A DNA stretch of 64,000 nt from G965222505 sp965222505 (GTDB taxonomy: Bacteria; Bacteroidota; Rhodothermia; Rhodothermales; DATKEJ01), in NCBI GenBank assembly GCA_965222505.1, contig OZ244956.1, positions 4,712,001 through 4,776,000 on the forward strand, written 5' to 3'. Position 1 is the first letter of the stretch. The number at the start of each line of letters is the position of its first letter. Shown piece by piece: positions 18,092 through 25,542 of the stretch. The position numbers and the translations under genes are program-made. The notes beneath the pieces were generated by a model. The model did no database searches and was not told where the DNA came from. It saw only the letters and a list, made by a program, of their open reading frames with translations.

Positions 18092-18119
18092 ACGCCGCAC
18101 GTAGAACGTCGCACGTAGA
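18092..18119. repeat. Tandem heptamers upstream of the 7TM-HD gene
   Basis: The units ACGCCGC, ACGTAGA, ACGTCGC and ACGTAGA run in seven-base register, ending 12 bp before the next start codon. The array matches 16421-16448 except for one base. Confidence 0.85.
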
Positions 18120-18131
18120 ACTTTGTAAATC

Positions 18132-20549
18132 ATGGGTTTACTAGAGAGAATAGGGTTACGACGAAAGCGGGCCTTGCGGCCGGTAGGGCAGCGGTTGGAA
18201 TCCGGTTTTGATGATCCGGACAAGGATCGTCGTCGGAATTACTTGGTCAAGGCTGGCATTTTCCTCGGGCTTTTGGTGACCGCCATGCTGGTCTTTCCAC
18301 GCATGCAGTCGTACGTCTATAACGTGGAAGTTGGAGACATCTGGCGAAATGAGGACCTGGTCTCGCCGCGTGATTTTCCCATCTACAAAACGGACGAAGA
18401 ACTGGCCGACGATATTGTAGCCATTCGATTAACCATTCCGCCTATTTTTCAGACCATCCCCAATCCTCAAGTCGAAAGCCTGGCGCGGGTCGATTCACTC
18501 GCGCTGGCGCTGGGGCGGGTATTCAGTGCGTACGGGGGGTGGCAGGTGAACCGTCTGCGCGGAAGGCAGTCTGAAGCCGCTGCTGATTCGGTTCGTTATC
18601 TGGAGCTTCGTAACAGCCTGGACCTGGAGATTACACCTCGGCAGTGGACGTATTTGCTGGAATCCTATGCTGCACGGGCACCCGGCCTAGCGGCTTCGTC
18701 TCGGGCTTCCAGCAACACGCTTACGCTTGATGCCCTGCTACTCAGTTATACCAGGCGGGTGGTACAACGGGTATCGGCCAACAATATTCTGGATGTGCCA
18801 CGGGACAGCATCATCACCGAAGAAATTACCAAACGGGAAGGGCAGACCCAGCGCACCTTGCGCAAAAACAACCTGGCCGGCATTGACGAGGCCATTCTGG
18901 ATGCCCGAACGCGGTATGAAAGCCGGTTTGATGGGCGGCCGGATACCACGTCTATCGGTCTGGCCTTCTTCCGCCAGGTGTTTCAGCCTGCTCTGGTGTA
19001 CATGGAAGCGGAAAGCGAAGCGCAATGGGACGAACTCGAATCCCGGATTTTCCCGACGCGTGGACTGGTCAAACAGGATCAGCGCATTGTCAGCCAAGGC
19101 GAAGTGATCTCTACCGAAATCAAGGCCAAGTTGAGTTCACTGGCACGGACCATGACGGAGGAACGGGGGGCGGTCGAGTTGTGGCAACTCACCTTTGGTC
19201 AGTTGCTCCTGACGTTGATGGCCTTTTTGATGTTTTTCCTTTTCCTGTATCTGCTCCGTACCGACATTTTTTCGGATAATCGGCATGTTGCCCTTATTTC
19301 TGTCCTGTTCATCCTGATTCTGGCGATGTACGCCGTGGTGGTACGGATCGAGGGGCGGCCCGGTCTGGTGGTCCCGGTGACGATTGCTTCCATCCTGTTG
19401 ACGGTGATCTATGATTCACGCGTGGGGGTTTTCGGCACCCTGTCTCTGGCATTTCTGGGAGGGGTCTATTTCGGGATGGATTTTGAGTTTATGGCCCTTA
19501 CGCTCTTTGCCGCTGTCATTGCCGTGTTCAGCGTGCGGGATATTCAGCGCCGGGCACAGTTTATGATGACAGCGGGCCTCGTCTTTGTAGCCTATGCGCT
19601 TATGCTCGGCGCGTTTTCGTTACTGGAGATCTTTCCCTGGGAAGGGACCATGCTGAACAAGCTGGCGATGGTGGGTATCAACGCCGTTCTTGTGCTGTTT
19701 ACCTACCCCTTGCTGTGGATGTTTGAGAAGGGGTTCAAGGTGACCACAGACATTACCCTGCTGGAACTCTCCGATACCAACCAACCCTTGCTACGTGAAC
19801 TCAGCCTGAAAGCGTCTGGGACCTTCAACCACTCGCTACAGGTTGCCAACCTGGCCGAGGCTGCCTGTGATGCCATCGGGGCCAATGCCTTGCTGGTGCG
19901 CGTGGGGGCGTTGTACCACGATATCGGGAAGATGAACAAGCCCGAATATTTTATTGAAAACCAGCAGGGGGGGATCAATCCGCATGATAAACTCAAACCC
20001 AGCATGAGTGCCCTGATTTTGGTTAACCACGTGAAGGACGGCCTGACGATGGCCAAAGAGTCTCGTTTACCGGTGGTCATTCAGGACTTCATCGTGACGC
20101 ATCATGGCACCCACCGGATCGACTATTTCTACAACAAGGCACGCGCTCAGGCTGAGCCTGATGCACCGCAACCCCGGGAAGTGGACTTCCGCTATCCGGG
20201 ACCGCGCCCACGTTCCAAGGAAATGGGGGTGTTGATGCTGGCAGACTCTATCGAAGCCGCCAGCAAAAGCCTCGACAAGCCAACGCCCAAAAAACTTGAA
20301 GGGCTCATCGAAGCACTGGTTAAAAACCGCATCGAAGACGGCCAACTGGACCACTGCCCCCTCACCTTCGCAGACCTGACCAAGATCAAGTCGACCTTCC
20401 TGTCGGTGTTGTCGGGTATCTACCATTTTAGGGTGAAATACCCCGGCCAGGAGGAGAAAGACACGCCGACCGAAAAGGAAAGCGATACCCAGGTTGAAAA
20501 TGTTGAACTTACACCAAACGAAGAAGCTAAAGAGGCCGCATCAGGATAG
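18132..20549 (+). CDS. 7TM receptor-HD phosphohydrolase (PgpH-like)
   Basis: The 805-residue protein has an N-terminal membrane helix (about residues 36-58), a large extracytoplasmic 7TMR-HDED domain, a seven-helix membrane block (about 350-550) and a cytoplasmic HD domain. The HD domain has FNHSLQVANLAEAACD (about 563), GALYHDIGKMNKPEYF (about 594) and VTHHGTHRIDYF (about 655). Homologues such as Listeria PgpH hydrolyse c-di-AMP. The HD and metal motifs are intact, so activity is expected, but no c-di-AMP cyclase is in the window. An acidic disordered tail ends the protein. Confidence 0.93.
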   Translation: MGLLERIGLRRKRALRPVGQRLESGFDDPDKDRRRNYLVKAGIFLGLLVTAMLVFPRMQSYVYNVEVGDIWRNEDLVSPRDFPIYKTDEELADDIVAIRLTIPPIFQTIPNPQVESLARVDSLALALGRVFSAYGGWQVNRLRGRQSEAAADSVRYLELRNSLDLEITPRQWTYLLESYAARAPGLAASSRASSNTLTLDALLLSYTRRVVQRVSANNILDVPRDSIITEEITKREGQTQRTLRKNNLAGIDEAILDARTRYESRFDGRPDTTSIGLAFFRQVFQPALVYMEAESEAQWDELESRIFPTRGLVKQDQRIVSQGEVISTEIKAKLSSLARTMTEERGAVELWQLTFGQLLLTLMAFLMFFLFLYLLRTDIFSDNRHVALISVLFILILAMYAVVVRIEGRPGLVVPVTIASILLTVIYDSRVGVFGTLSLAFLGGVYFGMDFEFMALTLFAAVIAVFSVRDIQRRAQFMMTAGLVFVAYALMLGAFSLLEIFPWEGTMLNKLAMVGINAVLVLFTYPLLWMFEKGFKVTTDITLLELSDTNQPLLRELSLKASGTFNHSLQVANLAEAACDAIGANALLVRVGALYHDIGKMNKPEYFIENQQGGINPHDKLKPSMSALILVNHVKDGLTMAKESRLPVVIQDFIVTHHGTHRIDYFYNKARAQAEPDAPQPREVDFRYPGPRPRSKEMGVLMLADSIEAASKSLDKPTPKKLEGLIEALVKNRIEDGQLDHCPLTFADLTKIKSTFLSVLSGIYHFRVKYPGQEEKDTPTEKESDTQVENVELTPNEEAKEAASG

Positions 20550-20596
20550 TCAAGCTGTCGGAGATACGACAGAACGTGCGACACGGCATTTGATCC

Positions 20597-20884
20597 TTAC
20601 AGCATGGAAAGGAGGAGGATCAATACGATCGTAAGGAGTAGGAGGCCCAAAACAATGCGTAGGAGCGGAAAGCGACGCTTGCGCTTCTTTTTGCTGGAGC
20701 TTTGAGGAAGACCAGGATAGAGCCCGCTGACGCGGTTAGGTGGTAACCAGATCCGCATGCCTTCTCGCCACACGAGGTCTTTGCGCGTCAGGCGGCCCGA
20801 TGCGATAAGCCGCTTGAGTTCTTCCTTCGTCACGGGTCCAAAGTGGCTATCCTCGGCCGAGCAATACCAATGCCACTGTTTCAT
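20597..20884 (-). CDS. GYF_2-domain membrane-anchored small protein
   Basis: The 95-residue protein has an N-terminal GYF_2 domain: WHWYCSAEDSHFGPVTKEEL, then LIASGRLTRKDLVWREGM and a WLP motif. A Lys/Arg-rich patch (KKKRKRR) follows, and one C-terminal membrane helix (about 76-94) that would leave the domain in the cytoplasm. GYF_2 domains bind proline-rich peptides or act as adaptors. It is convergent with the 7TM-HD gene. Its partner is unknown. Confidence 0.8.
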   Translation of the reverse strand: MKQWHWYCSAEDSHFGPVTKEELKRLIASGRLTRKDLVWREGMRIWLPPNRVSGLYPGLPQSSSKKKRKRRFPLLRIVLGLLLLTIVLILLLSML

Positions 20885-21092
20885 TTCGCGGTGCCCAATT
20901 AACTAGCACGACACGCCAAAGTGCGTAGCAGTATGATCTGTCACGTGATTAAGATACCTGTTCGCATTGAGACCCGTGAGCCTACAGCGCAACTGGATCT
21001 AGGGAGAACATGGGGGTTCGTGCGGTGAGCAATTCAGTAGAAAAGACCTGAGGCTTCAATTAGAAGCGCTGGTCAAAGGTGAAATGCCTTAT

Positions 21093-21476
21093 TCAGATTC
21101 TATATACCTGTAACATGCGGTACAGGGGTGTAAAAGTGACGAGGTCGGACTGGCCGATTAGTGAGGACCACGGCGCATGTCCGCCATGGGTGGGATGATG
21201 GGTGTTGCCCAGGGCATCATTTTCTTCGTCTTTTTCTTCTCCAAACACTTCCTCTTCCAGGATGGCCTGCAAATGTCGATTTCCATCCTGAGGCCTGTCG
21301 GAGACCCTCCCAGTGGAGGCCGAAGCATGTTTTGATGGGCAGATGTGGGGCGTTGAATGGGAGGTCAAAGAAAAGGGCGCGGCGGCGTTCAAGCTCCCGA
21401 ATGCAATAGCGAGAAGCAGGACCCCTGCAATCCAAAGAAGTGGATGTGCTCTGAACATTGAGTAGGTGGAATTCAT
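21093..21476 (-). CDS. Small exported protein of unknown function
   Basis: I do not recognise this 127-residue product. From the ATG at 21476 it reads MNSTYSMFRAHPLLWIAGVL and on through a hydrophobic signal-like core, then a His/Ser-rich segment, an acidic stretch (EEEVFGEEKDEE) and a histidine cluster (THHPTHGGH). Longer upstream starts are unlikely because they would translate a repeat also found at 58790-58815. No clear ribosome binding site is visible. The histidines hint at metal binding, but this is weak. It may not be a real gene. Confidence 0.4.
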   Translation of the reverse strand: MNSTYSMFRAHPLLWIAGVLLLAIAFGSLNAAAPFSLTSHSTPHICPSKHASASTGRVSDRPQDGNRHLQAILEEEVFGEEKDEENDALGNTHHPTHGGHAPWSSLIGQSDLVTFTPLYRMLQVYRI

Positions 21477-21552
21477 GACCATGATGCTCAGTCTAGAACG
21501 TCGAGTGCAGCTGCGGGTCCCCTGGGGCGTGTTGACTATTAGATCAACAGGC

Positions 21553-21578
21553 GGTCGAATGGGCCAGGACGGCGTAAC
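21553..21578 (+). repeat. 26-bp dispersed repeat, copy 1
   Basis: The segment GGTCGAATGGG followed by four bases and GACGGCGTAAC matches 58790-58815 at 24 of 26 positions. The second copy forms one arm of an inverted repeat between the two NfeD genes. Confidence 0.7.
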
Positions 21579-21642
21579 CGGACTTATAAGGTATGTATTT
21601 AAAATACCACATTGCAAGTTCCCCATACGTGCAACAATGGCA

Positions 21643-21685
21643 AGAGCCGGTCTTAGTCGAACGGCTTCGGCTATTGACCGGCTCT
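21643..21685. terminator. Long hairpin upstream of the glsB region
   Basis: AGAGCCGGTC (21643-21652) pairs perfectly with GACCGGCTCT (21676-21685), and an inner stem TAGTCG/CGGCTA extends it around a short loop. There is no clear T-run, so a role as terminator is uncertain; it could also be a dispersed palindrome. Confidence 0.5.
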
Positions 21686-21813
21686 CACACGTGCTTCGTT
21701 TTCCAGGGCACCGGTATTCCTTTGTAACATCAGCGCCCTGGCATTACATCCGGCGAAGAACATAGGTCGAAATAGATCACGATCCTATCTGAGGTCTCCA
21801 AAACACATAAAAG

Positions 21814-21833
21814 GTTCTATATGTATATAGAAC
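21814..21833. promoter_or_regulatory. Dyad-symmetric operator candidate upstream of the GlsB/YeaQ gene
   Basis: GTTCTATAT-GT-ATATAGAAC is a perfect 9-bp dyad with a 2-base centre, about 100 bp before the GlsB/YeaQ start. Its size and AT-rich centre suit a dimeric regulator; the short loop does not favour an RNA hairpin. Confidence 0.5.
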
Positions 21834-21933
21834 TTTAGTGTTATTGTGTGCTTTACAGCATAGAATACTTGCAAAGGAATCCAATCTTTTATATGATGAA
21901 TTCAACATTTTTCTTCACCAAACTTCTCCTGTC

Positions 21934-22182
21934 ATGTCTTTAGAAAGCCTGGTCATTTTTTTGCTTATTGGCGCGGTCTCCGGCTGGTTGGCCGGTAACA
22001 TCATGCGGGGTGGTGGCTTCGGCCTGCTCGGCAATATCATTGTCGGTATTATCGGTGCCTTCGTTGGCGGTAATTTACTTGGCTGGCTCGGGGTCAACCT
22101 TGGCGGTTTGGTTGGCACCATTGCCACCTCCGTTATTGGCGCCGTGGTACTCCTCTTTATTATCGGTCTATTTAAGAAGTAG
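21934..22182 (+). CDS. GlsB/YeaQ/YmgE-family stress membrane protein
   Basis: From the ATG at 21934 this 82-residue protein is three short membrane helices with Gly-rich links: GAVSGWLAGNIMRGGGFGLL and GNIIVGIIGAFVGGNLLGWL. That is the transglycosylase-associated (GlsB/YeaQ) family, which is often induced by stationary phase or envelope stress. An upstream in-frame ATG at 21838 would add 32 residues with no family similarity. A perfect dyad lies about 100 bp upstream. The M23 peptidase gene starts 7 bp after the stop, so the two form an operon. Confidence 0.92.
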   Translation: MSLESLVIFLLIGAVSGWLAGNIMRGGGFGLLGNIIVGIIGAFVGGNLLGWLGVNLGGLVGTIATSVIGAVVLLFIIGLFKK

Positions 22183-22188
22183 GCTGTT

Positions 22189-23034
22189 ATGCAAAATACA
22201 ATTGGAAGGGGCAGGTTCTTGAGTTATGCCCTGTTGGTACTCGCAGTCTCTGTTGCTGCCCATGCCCAGGAACGTCCTCAGGTTGAAGCTGAACAGGGGA
22301 CGATTGCCCGGTGGGGTGGCGAAGGCACAGAGATGTGTGGCATGGATGGCCGGACCTACCGTGCCATTGAAGCTTTTTGCTATTACCCGGTAGACCTGAA
22401 ACGTAGGCCAGACATGGTTGAGATTGCACGTTGGCGCAATGGAGGCCCCATTGAAAAAGCCTGGCTTGTCGTTAAGGAGAAAGAGTACCCGCTGGAAGAA
22501 ATCGACTTTCCGGAAGTACGCTACGTCACGCCACCACCGGAAGACCTGTTGCGGCACTACGGCGAGCAGGCCCAGGTCAAGCCGCTTTTTCGACGAAGAC
22601 GCGGTGCGCCTCAGTTCACCTTACCCCTCGGTATGCCGGTGAGCCCCATGGTATGGGGTGAAAACTTTGGGGTGCGGCGAACCTTCAACGGCATCCCCAA
22701 AAACCCGCACACCGGGGTCGATATGGCTGTTGGATCGGGAACGAATGTACTGGCTGTAGCTGATGGTACCGTGCTGCTCACGGGCGAACACTTCTTTTCT
22801 GGCAACTCAGTCTATGTTTATCATGGCGATGGCTTGGTAAGCATGTACTTTCACATGAGTGAAATCAAAGTGTCGGCGGGTCAAGCTGTCAAGCAAGGGG
22901 ACACGGTGGGTTTGGTCGGCTCTACAGGTCGATCAACGGGGCCACACTTACACGTCGGTATCCGCTGGCATGGTGCACGCGTGCATCCTAACCTCTTACT
23001 GCGTGACCCTGGCGCACTGCCCTCGGTCCGCTAA
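22189..23034 (+). CDS. Secreted M23-family (LytM-type) metallopeptidase
   Basis: The 281-residue protein has a signal peptide ending near AHAQ (about residue 26), a beta-rich middle region and a C-terminal M23 domain. Zinc and catalytic motifs are HTGVDMAVGSG (about 178, HxxxD) and PHLHVGIRWHG (about 258, HxH). Such enzymes cut peptidoglycan crosslinks in the periplasm or bind amidases as activators; the intact ligands favour activity here. It is preceded by the GlsB/YeaQ gene and followed by dodecin, an envelope/stress grouping. Confidence 0.9.
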   Translation: MQNTIGRGRFLSYALLVLAVSVAAHAQERPQVEAEQGTIARWGGEGTEMCGMDGRTYRAIEAFCYYPVDLKRRPDMVEIARWRNGGPIEKAWLVVKEKEYPLEEIDFPEVRYVTPPPEDLLRHYGEQAQVKPLFRRRRGAPQFTLPLGMPVSPMVWGENFGVRRTFNGIPKNPHTGVDMAVGSGTNVLAVADGTVLLTGEHFFSGNSVYVYHGDGLVSMYFHMSEIKVSAGQAVKQGDTVGLVGSTGRSTGPHLHVGIRWHGARVHPNLLLRDPGALPSVR

Positions 23035-23061
23035 TCCCTGCAAAACAAACAACAAAAACCA

Positions 23062-23265
23062 ATGTCAATAGCGAAAATCATAGAAGTCATCAGTGAATCT
23101 GGCAAAAGCTGGGAGGATGCAGCCGAAAAGGCAATAGAAGAAGCATCTGAAACGGTACATGGTATCAAACATCTCTACGTCGAGAACATGACGGCCGAAG
23201 TCAAAGATGGCAAAATTACTAGGTACCGGCTGAACGCCAAACTCACCTTTATTGTAAATCGCTAA
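23062..23265 (+). CDS. Dodecin (flavin-binding)
   Basis: This 67-residue protein is full-length dodecin: IAKIIEVISESGKSWEDAAE, then AIEEASETVHGIKHLYVENM and a closing strand. Dodecins form twelve-subunit shells that store FMN or riboflavin and limit photo-oxidative damage. The flavin-stacking tryptophan (SGKSWEDA, about residue 17) is present. It follows the M23 gene by 27 bp and is followed by a hairpin. Confidence 0.93.
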   Translation: MSIAKIIEVISESGKSWEDAAEKAIEEASETVHGIKHLYVENMTAEVKDGKITRYRLNAKLTFIVNR

Positions 23266-23283
23266 GGAACGGTGTGCCGTTCC
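23266..23283 (+). terminator. Hairpin after dodecin
   Basis: GGAACGG (23266-23272) pairs with CCGTTCC (23277-23283) around TGTG, starting directly after the dodecin stop. Four A rather than T follow, so it may stabilise mRNA ends or act as a weak terminator. Confidence 0.45.
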
Positions 23284-23321
23284 AAAAGCACACGCCGTAC
23301 CTTAAACACACAAAGAACATC

Positions 23322-23786
23322 ATGGGACTTTTTTCCTTTTTGAAAGACGCTGGTTCAAAACTGTTCAAGCGCAAACCTGAAACCCCAACTGAAACAGCAA
23401 CTGCACCCGTTGAACTGACCAAAATCCAGGCCCTGGAAGCAGAAGTACGGAGGTTGGGCATCCCCGTCCAAAATTTGGGACTCGAACTGAGTGAACAAGT
23501 CACGGTTCGGGGAACAACGGAGACCAATGCAAACCGCGAAAAGATCATTCTGGCTCTGGGCAACGTGGAAGGTATCGGCGTTGTTGACGACCAGATTATA
23601 GTGAGCAACCCCGAACCTGAATCTACGTTCTACGAAGTCAAGTCCGGCGATTCGCTGTCCAAGATTGCCAAGGAAGTCTACGGAGACGCGATGAAGTACC
23701 CCACGATCTTCGAGGCCAACAAACCCATGTTGGAGCATCCCGACAAGATCTATCCGGGTCAGGTATTACGCATACCGGCTGAGTAA
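23322..23786 (+). CDS. BON-LysM protein (YgaU/Kbp-like)
   Basis: From the ATG at 23322 this is a 154-residue protein with the YgaU/Kbp order. A lead MGLFSFLKDAGSKLF is followed by a BON domain (about residues 30-100) and a C-terminal LysM domain (about 104-153, FYEVKSGDSLSKIAKEVYGD and YPGQVLRIP). E. coli Kbp is a cytoplasmic potassium-binding protein. There is no signal peptide, in line with that. The in-frame start at 23274 would extend through the post-dodecin hairpin and is unlikely. A strong terminator follows. Confidence 0.9.
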   Translation: MGLFSFLKDAGSKLFKRKPETPTETATAPVELTKIQALEAEVRRLGIPVQNLGLELSEQVTVRGTTETNANREKIILALGNVEGIGVVDDQIIVSNPEPESTFYEVKSGDSLSKIAKEVYGDAMKYPTIFEANKPMLEHPDKIYPGQVLRIPAE

Positions 23787-23820
23787 GCGAGTAGCACCTG
23801 TATGGTTAGCGTAATGCGTT

Positions 23821-23856
23821 AAGGACCGGCAAGCAGAGGTATTGCCGGTCCTTTGT
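23821..23856 (+). terminator. Terminator after the BON-LysM gene
   Basis: A perfect 12-bp stem, AAGGACCGGCAA (23821-23832) with TTGCCGGTCCTT (23842-23853), has a nine-base loop and ends in a T-rich TTTGTTGTT. It separates the stress genes from the pyrimidine operon. Confidence 0.85.
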
Positions 23857-24007
23857 TGTTATAGACACGACGCTTCGTGCGGGCCGCATAAACCGACTCG
23901 GTAAGACTTGAAAATACATGTCTTCGATGGATTTCAGTATATTGGCGTGACTTCTTTGTAAGGAGTGAGGCGGATTCCAAGGCAAGCAAGTCGCGAATCT
24001 AAAGCAT

Positions 24008-25480
24008 ATGCCCATGTCAAATATCGTAATCCAACCTGCGGTCAAGAATTTTATCGGCGGTCAATTCGATCGCAATGGTCAGGAAGAAATGAACGTGATC
24101 AGCCCGCTGGACGGGACCGTTATTTCTACACTGCCCTTAAGCACGTCCGAAGATGTTGACAAAGCCGTGCAGGCCGCCCGGAAGGCTTTTCCGGGCTGGT
24201 CCGGCTATACGCTGAAGGAGCGGGTACAGGTCTTTTTTAAGTACCGCGCTCTGCTTGAAGCACACCTCGAAGAACTCACCGAACTGGTCCATTTGGAGAA
24301 TGGGAAAACCCGGGCCGAGTCGCGGGCTGAAGTCCTCAAAAGTATCGAGTTGTGCGAGTTCGCCGTTTCAATGCCCCAAATCGTAACCAACGAAATTCAG
24401 GAGGTGAGCACGGGGGTGGAATGCCGTATCGAACGGAAACCCATTGGGGTTGTGGCCTCGATTACCCCCTTCAATTTTCCGAACATGGTGCCGCATTGGA
24501 CGGTTCCGAATGCCCTCGTGCTGGGCAATTGCATGGTCCTCAAGCCGTCTGAATTGGTTCCCCTGAGTGTGGCACGAATGGCCGAGTTGCTCAAAGAAGC
24601 CGGCCTGCCCGACGGGGTGTTTAATGTGGTCAATGGGGGCAAAGAAGTGGTCGAGGCCCTTTGCGATCATCCCGGTATCGAAGCGGTTTCCTTCGTCGGC
24701 TCTACCCGCGTGGCCAAGATTGTCTACCGCCGTGCTTCCTCCAATCTGAAGCGGTGTGTGGCGCTTGGCGGGGCCAAAAATCATCTTCTTGTACTACCGG
24801 ATGCCCATCCCCAAATGACGGCCAACAACGTGGTCGCCTCCATGTCTGGATGTGCCGGGCAAAGGTGCATGGCGGCAGCCGTTATGGTGGGGGTCGATGC
24901 CGTGCAACACATCATCGACCGGATGGTGGAAGAAGCCAAACAGATCGTGCCCGGCGAAAACCTGGGATCGGTCATCAGTCAGGCGGCAAAAGAACGCATT
25001 GAAGCCTACATCACCGAAGCCGAAGTCCAGGGGGCCAAAATACTGGTCGATGGCCGAAATACGTCGATTCCTGGCAAGGAAGGCGGGTTTTATGTGGGGC
25101 CGACGATCATCGACTACGTGACGCCGGATATGCGGGTGGCGACCGAAGAAATATTTGGACCGGTGATCAGCATCATCCGGGCCAAAGACCTCGACGAAGC
25201 CATCCATATCGAAAATAGTTCAAATTACGGCAATGCCGCAGCCGTTTTTACCCAGAGTGGGGGCCTCGCCAAGCGTGTAATGGAAAAAGCCAGTGCCGGC
25301 ATGATCGGTGTCAATATCGGGGTGCCGGTGCCCCGTGAGCCGTTCTCGTTTGGAGGGTGGAACGAGTCCAAGTTTGGCGTCGGTGACATCACCGGCCGCA
25401 GTTCCATCGAGTTTTGGACACAGAATAAGAAGACGACCACCAAGTGGAATCCGGAAGACAAAACCAACTGGATGAGTTAG
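24008..25480 (+). CDS. mmsA: CoA-acylating (methyl)malonate-semialdehyde dehydrogenase
   Basis: The 490-residue enzyme belongs to the aldehyde dehydrogenase superfamily and has the MMSDH-specific ALGGAKNHLLVLPDA and the catalytic cysteine in SGCAGQRCMAA (about residue 282). It converts malonate or methylmalonate semialdehyde with CoA and NAD+ to acetyl-CoA or propionyl-CoA plus CO2. It is the first gene of a same-strand pyrimidine-degradation cluster. There it would take the product of beta-alanine or beta-aminoisobutyrate transamination. A second start, ATG at 24014, is equally possible. No regulator gene lies beside it. Confidence 0.93.
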   Translation: MPMSNIVIQPAVKNFIGGQFDRNGQEEMNVISPLDGTVISTLPLSTSEDVDKAVQAARKAFPGWSGYTLKERVQVFFKYRALLEAHLEELTELVHLENGKTRAESRAEVLKSIELCEFAVSMPQIVTNEIQEVSTGVECRIERKPIGVVASITPFNFPNMVPHWTVPNALVLGNCMVLKPSELVPLSVARMAELLKEAGLPDGVFNVVNGGKEVVEALCDHPGIEAVSFVGSTRVAKIVYRRASSNLKRCVALGGAKNHLLVLPDAHPQMTANNVVASMSGCAGQRCMAAAVMVGVDAVQHIIDRMVEEAKQIVPGENLGSVISQAAKERIEAYITEAEVQGAKILVDGRNTSIPGKEGGFYVGPTIIDYVTPDMRVATEEIFGPVISIIRAKDLDEAIHIENSSNYGNAAAVFTQSGGLAKRVMEKASAGMIGVNIGVPVPREPFSFGGWNESKFGVGDITGRSSIEFWTQNKKTTTKWNPEDKTNWMS

Positions 25481-25485
25481 GGACT

Positions 25486-25513
25486 GGTCCGTTGTCATTG
25501 GTCCGTGGTCCGT
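25486..25513. repeat. Heptamer array in the mmsA-aminotransferase spacer
   Basis: The seven-base unit GGTCCGT occurs three times with one diverged unit TGTCATT between copies (25486-25513), in perfect register. It lies inside the presumed operon leader of the aminotransferase. Confidence 0.75.
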
Positions 25514-25542
25514 TGTATCACGTACCTCAAATAGGTGTCGTT

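Noticed and set aside
21477..21626. Upstream extension of the small exported protein
   Set aside because: The added codons translate the dispersed repeat at 21553-21578, and the hydrophobic signal-like core begins only after the ATG at 21476.
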